Source: Mucilaginibacter pankratovii (GTDB taxonomy: Bacteria; Bacteroidota; Bacteroidia; Sphingobacteriales; Sphingobacteriaceae). From it: a DNA stretch of 64,000 bases. Of this stretch, positions 20,530 through 27,878 are shown one piece after another (positions within the stretch are counted from its first letter, which is position 1; each line of letters starts with the position of its first letter). Below the pieces are notes generated by a model. The model was not told the DNA's origin. It did not search any database and saw only the letters and a program-made list of their open reading frames with translations. A program made the translations under genes and the position numbers. The stretch is taken from assembly GCF_014773265.1 (NCBI RefSeq), contig NZ_JACWMY010000002.1, positions 558,001 to 622,000 on the forward strand, written 5' to 3'.

Positions 20530-21612
20530 ATGCCGAAGACCAAACCAGATACAAGGTTCGCTGCGCTTTTATTTTTATTGATAATGAATGCCGCGGTCGC
20601 ATTTGGCCAGGCAGAGAACTACCCATTGCCGGACAAAGTAGCCCGAGATTTTAAAGATCTATTGAACCGCCCGATGGTGGACCCGAAGCCCCGGTTCGGC
20701 AACGTAAGCATGGATACGATACAGGTAGATACCGGGAGTATCTATACCGAAGCCAACGAACGCATGCCGGTGCTTATTTACAAACCGGTAATAGCCGGGC
20801 AAACCAGGTTCCCGGCGGCGATATTCCTGCATGGCACCGGCGGCACTAAGGATCAGGGCAACATCAAGGCCATATTTATCAAACTGGCCAAATTGGGCAT
20901 TATGGGTGTAGCTATTGACGCACGTTACCATGGCCAGCGCATACCCGGCGGCGCTCACGGCAGTAAAGAATATACCGAGGCCGCTTACCAGGCCTTTAAA
21001 ACCAACGACCAAACACACCATGCTTATCCTTTTTTGTATGATACCTCTTATGATCTGTGGCGATTGGTGGATTACCTGGTCACCCGCCCTGACGTTAAAG
21101 CCGACCGTATCGGTATGGGCGGCATATCCATGGGTGGGGTGGAGACCTGGATGGCGGCATCGGTAGATATAAGGATACACGCGGCGGTGCTGGGTATTGC
21201 CGTACAAAGCTTTAAATGGAGCCTGGAGAATAACAAATGGCAAGACCGTGCCGGCACTATTGGCGACGCCCATAAAAAAGCCGCCCATGACCTGGGCGAT
21301 AGCACCGTTAATCAGGCCAATGTAAAAGCCGTATGGGACAAGATACTGCCCGGCATAACCGGCGAGTTTGATTGCCCGTCAATGATACGGCTTTTCGCGC
21401 CGCGGCCTTTACTGATATTAAGTAAGGACAAGGACACTAACAACCCATACCCCGGCGCACAGATCGGTTTCGTTACGGTAACCGACGCCTACAAGGCCAG
21501 GAACGCCACCGACAAACTGGATATAGTTGTACAGCCCAACCTGGGCCATGTTTTTAACGCGAAGGATGCTGATCTTACAATAGCGTTCTTTGCAAAATAT
21601 TTGTTGGAATAA
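20530..21612 (+). CDS. Secreted alpha/beta-hydrolase (dienelactone-hydrolase/acetyl-esterase-like)
   Basis: A 360-residue exported serine hydrolase with a type I signal peptide ending near AVAFGQ. The alpha/beta fold shows an oxyanion loop FLHGTGG (about residue 100), nucleophile elbow GGISMGG with Ser180, and an acidic residue in LLILSKDKD. The catalytic His is in NLGHVF near the C terminus. The arrangement is that of prolyl-oligopeptidase-like/acetyl-xylan-esterase-type enzymes. The substrate is unknown; deacylation of a plant or fungal polymer would suit the surroundings. It is monocistronic, 140 bases after the HTH gene. Confidence 0.8.
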   Translation: MPKTKPDTRFAALLFLLIMNAAVAFGQAENYPLPDKVARDFKDLLNRPMVDPKPRFGNVSMDTIQVDTGSIYTEANERMPVLIYKPVIAGQTRFPAAIFLHGTGGTKDQGNIKAIFIKLAKLGIMGVAIDARYHGQRIPGGAHGSKEYTEAAYQAFKTNDQTHHAYPFLYDTSYDLWRLVDYLVTRPDVKADRIGMGGISMGGVETWMAASVDIRIHAAVLGIAVQSFKWSLENNKWQDRAGTIGDAHKKAAHDLGDSTVNQANVKAVWDKILPGITGEFDCPSMIRLFAPRPLLILSKDKDTNNPYPGAQIGFVTVTDAYKARNATDKLDIVVQPNLGHVFNAKDADLTIAFFAKYLLE

Positions 21613-21866
21613 CAGTTCACTAAACGCTAAAATCAATATATTAAAGAATATTTAACTCCAATTTAGCCTGTGGTCGATGTTATCACCGCACCACAGACCG
21701 GATCCGATACTCAATTGTATAGAGCAATAATGTAAAATTCCGCTGTCCTTGGTGTTGTCTTCAACGACAAACGAGATGCCCCTCAGTAGCCTAATATTAA
21801 ATCTTTCAATTTCTTTACAGCACCCGGTTTTGTTGGTCACAAGACTAACAAAGGGCAGAACGCCCA
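21613..21866. other. Non-coding gap after the hydrolase, with a 26-bp palindrome
   Basis: About 250 bases with no supportable gene. A leftward GTG-started frame of 71 codons exists but begins inside repeat DNA. At 21828-21853 lies TTTGTTGGTC-ACAA-GACTAACAAA, a near-perfect palindrome whose arms are the same as the ends of the longer elements at 21994-22212 and 22755-22970. Confidence 0.5.
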
Positions 21867-21975
21867 CGTCATGCCGAATTTATTTCGGCACCCCACCTGC
21901 AAAGTAGCGACGTGCAAATCGTTTAGCATATCGGCGACCCGTCCTGTGGGGTCCTGAAACAAGTTCAGGATGACG
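21867..21975. repeat. 109-bp MITE-like palindromic element
   Basis: The ends form terminal inverted repeats of about 30 bp: CGTCATGCCGAATTTATTTC at the left and, in reverse complement, CGTCATCCTGAACTTGTTTC at the right, both running into a CCCCAC tract. The middle (about 21897-21945) carries no gene. Only one copy was noticed in the window. The form is that of short non-autonomous or REP-like intergenic repeats of Bacteroidota. Confidence 0.65.
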
Positions 21976-21993
21976 TTTAGGTGTCTACCGTAC

Positions 21994-22212
21994 CTTTGTT
22001 GATCATAAGACCATAGGTATGTTCGGAAGATTATTTTTGTTCCCCTCTCGAGAGGGGGCGCGCGGGTTTGTGTAGTGGCGGGGTGTGTTAGCCGTCATGC
22101 AATCACGAAATGCATCGGGCAGAAACACACCCCTGCACCCCTCTCAAGAGGGGAATCGCACATCCCTCCGCTTTTTATTGTTTGAACATTGTTAGTCACA
22201 AGACCAACAAAG
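21994..22212. repeat. MITE-like element, copy 1 (left of elaA)
   Basis: About 219 bp bounded by CTTTGTTGATCATAAG and CACAAGACCAACAAAG. Inside is a second inverted pair, GTTCCCCTCTCGAGAGGGGG and CCTCTCAAGAGGGGAATCGC. The same order of blocks recurs at 22755-22970. No transposase is encoded. The element ends about 57 bases before the elaA start codon and so forms part of its upstream region. Confidence 0.75.
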
Positions 22213-22268
22213 GCACGTAAAGGGCATGTTAGCAGATTTTCATTAATTTCGCCCCAAAACATCTCCTC

Positions 22269-22721
22269 ATGCACCTCACCCATAAAACCCTCCCCTTCCA
22301 CCAGCTTAACGTTGATGAGCTATACCAACTCCTCAGCCTGCGCAGCGAGGTATTTGTGGTAGAACAAAACTGTGTGTTTTTAGACCAGGACGATAAGGAT
22401 CAGCAATGCCATCACCTGCTGTTGTATGTGGATAACAAACTTGCTGCATATAGCCGGTTGGTGCCTGCCGGTTTATCTTATTCAGAACCGTCCATTGGGC
22501 GGGTGGTTACTTCACCTGCTTTCAGGGGCAGTGGATTGGGCCGTAAGTTGATGGAGCTTTCTATACAAAGCTGCGAAACGCTATTTGGCCCGCAGACTAT
22601 TCGTATAGGCGCGCAAACCTATGCGCTGCTGTTTTACCGCTCGCTCGGCTTTGTGGAAGATGGCGACCGTTACGACGAAGACGGGATAGAACACATCGAA
22701 ATGGTAAGGAAACCCGATTAA
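22269..22721 (+). CDS. elaA: ElaA-family GNAT N-acetyltransferase
   Basis: A 150-residue acyl-CoA-dependent acetyltransferase. The opening FHQLNVDELYQLLSLRSEVF with VVEQNCVF, the acetyl-CoA loop region IGRVVTSPAFRGSGLGRKLM (R/Q-x-x-G-x-G/A form) and the ending YDEDGIEHIEMVRK align well by memory with E. coli ElaA along the full length. The acceptor substrate of ElaA proteins is not well established. The gene stands alone, boxed between two copies of a palindromic repeat, and is followed by a hairpin seven bases after its stop. Confidence 0.9.
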   Translation: MHLTHKTLPFHQLNVDELYQLLSLRSEVFVVEQNCVFLDQDDKDQQCHHLLLYVDNKLAAYSRLVPAGLSYSEPSIGRVVTSPAFRGSGLGRKLMELSIQSCETLFGPQTIRIGAQTYALLFYRSLGFVEDGDRYDEDGIEHIEMVRKPD

Positions 22722-22727
22722 AAAACA

Positions 22728-22759
22728 CAAACCCGGCTGCCGTTCGGCAACCGGGTTTG
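22728..22759. terminator. GC-rich hairpin after elaA, fused to repeat copy 2
   Basis: CAAACCCGG-C-TGCCG pairs with CGGCA-A-CCGGGTTTG around a minimal loop, seven bases after the elaA stop. There is no T-run to the right, so termination on the + strand is plausible but unproved. The right arm overlaps the first bases of the repeat at 22755. Confidence 0.5.
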
Positions 22760-22970
22760 TTGGTCATAAGGCCACACCTATCGGAAGATTTTTTAGTTCC
22801 CCTCTTGAGAGGGGGCGCGCCGGTTTGTGTGGTGGCAGGGGTGTGTTTGCCACGATGCAATAGCGTAAAGCATGGTGCAGAACACACCCCTCCGCTCCTC
22901 TCAAGAGGGGAATCGCGCATGGCCCTGGCTTTTTTAATCTTCCGACCCTATAGTCGCAAGACCAACAAAG
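22755..22970. repeat. MITE-like element, copy 2 (right of elaA)
   Basis: About 216 bp with terminal inverted repeats of about 35 bp: GTTTGTTGGTCATAAGGCCA with TCGGAAGATT at the left mirrors AATCTTCCGA with AGTCGCAAGACCAACAAAG at the right. The internal pair is GTTCCCCTCTTGAGAGGGGG and CCTCTCAAGAGGGGAATCGC. It is the same type as 21994-22212, clearly homologous but not identical, in the same orientation. Open frames through it are repeat artefacts. Confidence 0.78.
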
Positions 22971-22978
22971 TCGATGAG

Positions 22979-23075
22979 TTTTGAATATCGAATAATGAAT
23001 TTTGAATATCGAACGCCGAAGTGCTTTTCACTTTACTTCATTATTCGATGTGGACATTCGGTGTTCGATATTAAA
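22979..23075. repeat. Third palindromic intergenic element (GAATATCGAA type)
   Basis: A left arm at 22979-23022 (TTTGAATATCGAATAATGAA, then TTTGAATATCGAACGCCGAA) is the imperfect inverse of a right arm at 23032-23072, across a nine-base spacer. The arms also hold direct repeats of GAATATCGAA. It abuts repeat copy 2 and ends nine bases from the stop of the GH16-like gene, so it may act as its terminator. Confidence 0.6.
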
Positions 23076-23083
23076 ATATCACG

Positions 23084-23824
23084 CTATTTTCCCGTAAACT
23101 TAAAGCTATGGATTACCACTTCCACCGGTTTGTCATCGGTTGGGGCGAGCCCTTTAAATAACCAAAGGTTTAAGAAAGCCGGCATAGCAACGCTACTGAT
23201 GGATACCGCAGGGCTTTTAAACTCCTTTGTTAAAAACAGGTTGTCGCGGTTATCACCGTCTACGTGGCCGTACAGGGTTTTAAACGTAACACTTTCGGGC
23301 GTACGGATGAACCTTTGCGTAGTGTAGGTACCATTCGGTGAAGTAAACTCGGTAGAATAGCTGGTATGCCTGGGCGGATCGCCCGCTTTTGGGTAAACGG
23401 TGTAGTTTAAGTTTGGATAGGCGCTGTTACCCCATCGTGCAAATTCAATATCCATTTCGTCCCTTGCATCAACACCCGAATAGTTGAACAATCCCAGCAC
23501 TATGTTCTTATCAAACTTATCCAGGTCGGCATCCATCTGCCATTGGTAAGTGCCCATGCCGAAGCTTTCGGTACTGCTGATCTCGGCACATTCCCAGCGG
23601 CCATTAGCGGCATTCTTGCTTATTTTAAGGTGCAGCCAGCCGCTCCCGTCAACCCATACATTACTGGCCGACCAATAATTCGGCCCCGGCCCTACCTGCT
23701 CGGCAGGTTCCTTTACGTTCCAGGTATAGCCGCTCCATTTAATGGTTTTTGTTTGGGCGGAAACGTTGCTATGGGCGGATAATAAAAACAATACAAATGC
23801 CGCCCCGAATAATCTTCTCATCAT
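23084..23824 (-). CDS. GH16-like secreted beta-glycanase
   Basis: A 246-residue exported protein (signal peptide ending near NVSAQ) made of one jelly-roll. The motif RDEMDIEFARWG gives Glu123, Asp125 and Glu127, the E-x-D-x-E form of GH16 enzymes without the beta-bulge seen in laminarinases (which have E-x-D-x-x-E, as in the two enzymes of the first locus). WVDGSGWLHLKI and FGMGTYQWQMDAD are typical strands before the active site. The specificity is unknown: beta-1,3-1,4-glucan, galactan or a transglycosylase role are all possible. It is the last gene of the sigma/FecR-linked operon, 27 bases after the GH18-like gene. Confidence 0.75.
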   Translation of the reverse strand: MMRRLFGAAFVLFLLSAHSNVSAQTKTIKWSGYTWNVKEPAEQVGPGPNYWSASNVWVDGSGWLHLKISKNAANGRWECAEISSTESFGMGTYQWQMDADLDKFDKNIVLGLFNYSGVDARDEMDIEFARWGNSAYPNLNYTVYPKAGDPPRHTSYSTEFTSPNGTYTTQRFIRTPESVTFKTLYGHVDGDNRDNLFLTKEFKSPAVSISSVAMPAFLNLWLFKGLAPTDDKPVEVVIHSFKFTGK

Positions 23825-23851
23825 TAGGTTTATAATTGGTGTTTATTGTGA

Positions 23852-25192
23852 CTACTTCTGTCCGTTAAATAAAGCGAGCATTAAGGAGTTTGCGTCGGCG
23901 GTATCATAATCGCCGCCCCATAAATAAGCGCCTTTAAAGCCGCTGGCCTTTACGTACAGCGACTTTTTGCTGATCAAAGGAACGCCGTTGTAATAGGTTT
24001 TTACGCCAAGCTTATTGGTCACTTCGTTTGCAAAAGCACCCGGGTCGGCAGCGATAATGGCTTTGTAGGTTACGTAATCGTAAGAGCCCCAGCTGGCGTT
24101 GTTGCCGGCTGCGTTCAATTCGTTATAACGTAAACCAAATGCGGGCATACCTACCACAATTTTACTGGCAGGCAGGTGGAAGTTTGTCCAGATGTTGGCG
24201 CTGCTCACCATAAAATCGTAGCTGGACGATTGATCTACCGGTGCATCAGGCCCGATGTGGCCGTTATCTTCATAAGCGTGGATATTCACCCAGCTTGCAG
24301 CGGAAAGATCCGGGTACTCCCAGTGCTGGTAGTTTACGGTAGCCGTAACGGTGACGATAGCGTTAGCCGGCAGAGCTGCCTTCAGTTCGGTAAGGAACGG
24401 GCCTATGGCGTGGATGTTATCCGGCGCGTTGCCCGAGTTGATGTCGGTCATCAGGATATCCACTCCATCCATGCGTTTGGCGGCAACATAGGCTTTTACG
24501 GCAGCAATCACTTTAGCGCGTTTGGCAGCATCGCGAATGGCGGTACCAAAATCGTTGGTTTCGTAGATGGCCCAGCCGTCGATACCCGAGAGCCTGCCGC
24601 TGATACCCATAATAACCGGTACACCGGCAATATGCGCGCGGGCAACAAGTTCGTTAGCTTTTTGGTTCACCTCTCCCGATGATACATCCAGATCACCCTC
24701 TGGCGAAACCAGGCCTACTTTGTATGCTATGTGGGTAACGTTATTAAAATTCACGTTGGCTGCGGTAGCGTCCCCGGTTAAATAGCTCATGGCTATCTGC
24801 GTGTAAGGTTTAAAGGTGTATGTAGTTGGGTTTACTAACACTTTGGTGCTGCGCACGGTAGAATCGCCGTTGTAGGTAACTTTTAGTTTGATGGTGAACT
24901 CGCCGCCTGCCTTTGGCGCAAATACAAATTTCTTGTCTTTAGATACTTCTACGTTGTTCACCTGCCAGCTCACAACCGCTTTATCTGCCGGGGTAATTTC
25001 TACACCGGTAAACTTGGCGGTATCGCCTTCGCTGATCACCTGCGCACCCGAGAATTGCCGCAGGATATCAAATATCCTTGGCTGAAGCGGGTTAGCCGCC
25101 TCCTGCTCCTGCGCCACGTCCTTTTTACATCCGGCACTTAGGGCCACCAGCAAAACCAGCAGGAACGATAATTTTTGATAGATCTTTTTCAT
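23852..25192 (-). CDS. GH18-like lipoprotein lacking the catalytic glutamate (probable glycan-binding protein)
   Basis: A 446-residue lipoprotein (lipobox SAG-C, Cys22). Residues about 40-125 form an Ig/PKD-like domain (VVSWQVNNVEVS, GGEFTIKLKVTYNG). Residues 130-446 have the GH18 barrel pattern, with THIAYKVGLVSPEG, VPVIMGISGR and a terminal GAYLWGGDYD. The signature that should read D-G-x-D-x-D-x-E is D242-G-V-D245-I-L247-M-T249, so both the middle Asp and the acid/base Glu are missing. Enzyme activity is therefore unlikely. Inactive GH18-like surface glycan-binding proteins are known in Bacteroides N-glycan loci, which fits this place next to SusD and an active-type GH18. Confidence 0.8.
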   Translation of the reverse strand: MKKIYQKLSFLLVLLVALSAGCKKDVAQEQEAANPLQPRIFDILRQFSGAQVISEGDTAKFTGVEITPADKAVVSWQVNNVEVSKDKKFVFAPKAGGEFTIKLKVTYNGDSTVRSTKVLVNPTTYTFKPYTQIAMSYLTGDATAANVNFNNVTHIAYKVGLVSPEGDLDVSSGEVNQKANELVARAHIAGVPVIMGISGRLSGIDGWAIYETNDFGTAIRDAAKRAKVIAAVKAYVAAKRMDGVDILMTDINSGNAPDNIHAIGPFLTELKAALPANAIVTVTATVNYQHWEYPDLSAASWVNIHAYEDNGHIGPDAPVDQSSSYDFMVSSANIWTNFHLPASKIVVGMPAFGLRYNELNAAGNNASWGSYDYVTYKAIIAADPGAFANEVTNKLGVKTYYNGVPLISKKSLYVKASGFKGAYLWGGDYDTADANSLMLALFNGQK

Positions 25193-25225
25193 TTTCTTAT
25201 GTTTTGAAATTTCTTAATCTTTAAT

Positions 25226-26233
25226 TTATTTCTTCGCCGCCTTTACTTCGGCATCAATAATACTGAGCAATGAATTTGCGCCACCGGCATCCTGCAAAAG
25301 TTGCCAAACCATTACACCGCCCGCTTTTTGCAGTGCCAGCGTGGTTTTGCTTTTGATGGTTGTTTTGCCGTTGTAATACATGGTGCCACCGGCTGCCACG
25401 GTTACCTCATCCTTATCTTCGGCACCGGGGTAGGTTTTAATGATATCGGCAAAGGTCATATCCTCACGCACACCGGCACCAAAGCCATAGCCATAAAACG
25501 GCAGCCCAAGGCTCAGTTTTTCTTTGGCGATGCCGCGTGTACCTGCCCAATAATCCAGGTCCTCCACCGCCATATTATAAGGCGAATGCTGACCAGGTTT
25601 CTCTGGTTTCCATGGCCCGGTTTTATCGTACGACATGATGTTGATAAAATCGAACTGCGCCAGCGCTTTGTTGGTGTACTGCGTAGCATAAACCGTGGCA
25701 ATGGCTGTAGTAAGCAGCTTACTTTTGGGCTGCAACACCTTTTTCAGATCAACCATAAAGGCCTCGTAGTTGCCATCAACAAAAGTGCCTTCCAGGTCAA
25801 CATCTATACCATCCAGGTTATACTGATCGGTTAACGCGGCAATACTGCTCACCAGTTTAGCACGACTGCTGTTATCAGCTATCAGCGTGGTGTAGTATGC
25901 CGGGGCAAGCCCGCCGCCTATGGATGCCAGCACCTTTACGTTTTTTGCATGTGCCGCTGCAACCAAAGCGCTCAAACCATCCAGCGTTGTAAAATTACCC
26001 GCAGCATCGGGATTGATGAAAGCGATGTTGAGATGGGTTATCTTGCTCAGATCAAACTTTATGGCCTGCCCATCCTCCACATTATGCGCGCGCAGGTAGC
26101 CTACTACTCTAAAAGAAGTGCTCCCTGCCGGGATTTTATCATCAACCTTAACTTCGGGTTTTGCGCCGCCTTTTTTGCAGCTTATCATCGCTATCACCAG
26201 GAAAATGGCGCACCAAATATTTTTGCTCATCAT
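25226..26233 (-). CDS. GH18 chitinase or endo-beta-N-acetylglucosaminidase lipoprotein
   Basis: Cleaves beta-1,4 bonds between GlcNAc residues by substrate-assisted catalysis. It has 335 residues with a lipoprotein signal (MIS-C, Cys19). The complete GH18 signature is LDGIDVDLEG: Asp141, Asp144, Asp146 and acid/base Glu148. The SxGG-type strand is VKVLASIGGG, the YxYD-like active-site strand is INIMSYDKTG, and the last strand ends GGVMVWQLLQDAGG. The single-domain build without a chitin-binding module suggests soluble oligomers or N-glycan cores rather than crystalline chitin. SusD follows, in reverse gene order, 9 bases away. Substrate cannot be settled from sequence. Confidence 0.88.
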   Translation of the reverse strand: MMSKNIWCAIFLVIAMISCKKGGAKPEVKVDDKIPAGSTSFRVVGYLRAHNVEDGQAIKFDLSKITHLNIAFINPDAAGNFTTLDGLSALVAAAHAKNVKVLASIGGGLAPAYYTTLIADNSSRAKLVSSIAALTDQYNLDGIDVDLEGTFVDGNYEAFMVDLKKVLQPKSKLLTTAIATVYATQYTNKALAQFDFINIMSYDKTGPWKPEKPGQHSPYNMAVEDLDYWAGTRGIAKEKLSLGLPFYGYGFGAGVREDMTFADIIKTYPGAEDKDEVTVAAGGTMYYNGKTTIKSKTTLALQKAGGVMVWQLLQDAGGANSLLSIIDAEVKAAKK

Positions 26234-26242
26234 TGTTGTATA

Positions 26243-27847
26243 TTATAGTTTATCCCACCAAACGCGTCCGGTCCAGTCATCCTGCCCACCGGGTATCAAA
26301 GCAATGGCTTTGTTAATGTTGGTTAGGTTCTGTTCGGTTTCGGTAAGCGGGTATTCAAACCTGCGCGGCGTAGTGGTCGCGGTAGATTCTGTCGTGATAG
26401 CAGGTGCTAAAACCGGGAAACCCGTACGACGCCAGTTGGCATAAGCCTCGGGACCGTTCAGCAATAAGGCTACCCAAAGTTGTGTATCTATCTGCCTCAG
26501 TTCGTTGCCCGGCGCAAGCGGATTATCCGTTTTAAAGTTTTGGATCTGGGTATCGGTTAACACCGGGCCGCCTTTAAACTCGGCCAGTTGTTTCATAGCC
26601 GCCGATACGCCATTTTGAAAATGCGTTGAAGCGTTAACACCCAGGCTTAAGCCCCAGCGCTGTGTGGCTTCTGCCAACAAAAGCTCTGTTTCAGCATACG
26701 TAATGTGGAAGAATGGTGCATCATTGGTGATCATCCAGTTGGCCAACTGTACTTTTTGGCCGTTGTTTGGCACCTGCACTGCGCGGCCGCCGCCAAGGTC
26801 AACATTTATGGCACCTAAATAATCATCGTAGTTATACTTACCGGGGCCAACGCCAATGATGCCAACCTGCGCTTTTACGCCGTCGGTAACGTCCAGCCTT
26901 TCCGATGGTTTATCGGGGTTTACCCAGTAAGCACGGGCAATGTATTGCAGGCGCGGATCGTTGGTGCTCTTCATTTGATCGAGCAGCGTATTACAAACAC
27001 GCGGTCGGCCTTCGTCGGGGTATTGGTTTATCGCAACCGAAACCGAGTTGCCGCGGATATCGGCATAGCTGTTTTGCACATCGGCATGGTGGGTAATGCA
27101 GTTATCGGCAGCGCTGGTAAATACACCGGCGGCATAGGCGGCCAGTACCTGTGTTTTTGCTTTCTCAGGGTCAACTTTGCTCAGGCGCATGGCTAAACGG
27201 AGGCGCAGGGAGTTAGCAAACTTTTTCCAGGCGGCAATATTGCCCTGGTAAAATATATCCGCAGATACGTTGTCCTTTGATGCGTCTAACTGGGCAGATG
27301 CTTCGGTTAACTCTTTAAAGAAATCATCATAGATATCTTTTTGCGCATCAAACGTTGGGCGGATAACTCCCGAGATGTATCCCGCACCCGCCTGTTTGTA
27401 AGGAATATCGCCATACAAATCTGTTATCCTGTCGAAAATATAAACCTTCATAATGCGGCACATGGCGTTCAGGTTTGGTTTAAGGGGCATTTTAGCAGAG
27501 CGGTCGGTCGCGTCAACAATGTTCAGCACATCATTGGGGTAGCCAAGCTCCCACAATTCCGACATGTACTGCCTGTTTTTCACGTACTCGAAACCGTATC
27601 GGGTGTAATATGCACCACCAATTTGCTGCACCAGCGGCATGGTCATGATAATGCCGGTACGCTCATTAATGGTCAACTCACCCGAATAGCGCAGCTGCGT
27701 AAGCACCAATTGGTTAACCGGGTCGAGGTTGCTCGATTTGGTGGGGTCGGTGTTCATGTCACCAAAATCATTAAACTTTTTACACGATCCCAAAATCATG
27801 GTAACCGTTAAAAGCATGATGGTTAATTTATTTATATGTCTTTTCAT
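26243..27847 (-). CDS. SusD-like lipoprotein (SusD-like_2 type)
   Basis: A 534-residue surface lipoprotein (lipobox ILGS-C, Cys22) that pairs with the SusC encoded just upstream. It opens with the FNDFGDMNTDPTKSS segment common in the SusD-like_2 family. It contains MKVYIFDRITDLYGDIPYKQA and KKFANSLRLRLAMRLSKVDP, and ends with the EAYANWRRTGFPVL and RRFEYPLTETEQN blocks of the family. This family often pairs with GH18-containing loci. It is second in the operon, 31 bases after SusC. Confidence 0.92.
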   Translation of the reverse strand: MKRHINKLTIMLLTVTMILGSCKKFNDFGDMNTDPTKSSNLDPVNQLVLTQLRYSGELTINERTGIIMTMPLVQQIGGAYYTRYGFEYVKNRQYMSELWELGYPNDVLNIVDATDRSAKMPLKPNLNAMCRIMKVYIFDRITDLYGDIPYKQAGAGYISGVIRPTFDAQKDIYDDFFKELTEASAQLDASKDNVSADIFYQGNIAAWKKFANSLRLRLAMRLSKVDPEKAKTQVLAAYAAGVFTSAADNCITHHADVQNSYADIRGNSVSVAINQYPDEGRPRVCNTLLDQMKSTNDPRLQYIARAYWVNPDKPSERLDVTDGVKAQVGIIGVGPGKYNYDDYLGAINVDLGGGRAVQVPNNGQKVQLANWMITNDAPFFHITYAETELLLAEATQRWGLSLGVNASTHFQNGVSAAMKQLAEFKGGPVLTDTQIQNFKTDNPLAPGNELRQIDTQLWVALLLNGPEAYANWRRTGFPVLAPAITTESTATTTPRRFEYPLTETEQNLTNINKAIALIPGGQDDWTGRVWWDKL

Positions 27848-27878
27848 CTTTTTATGATTATCAATTTCAAATACCTCG

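Noticed and set aside
21652-21867. Leftward 71-codon frame after the alpha/beta hydrolase gene
   Set aside because: It starts with GTG inside a MITE-like repeat, has no recognisable domain and reads through the 26-bp palindrome. It may be a gene remnant but cannot be supported as a gene.
22095-22301. Leftward 68-codon frame containing CDSPLERGAGVC
   Set aside because: It lies in repeat copy 1 and overlaps the elaA start; a matching peptide (DSPLERSGGVC) appears in repeat copy 2, so this is a product of the repeat sequence.
22597-22920. Leftward 107-codon frame through repeat copy 2
   Set aside because: Repeat artefact that also overlaps the end of elaA on the other strand.
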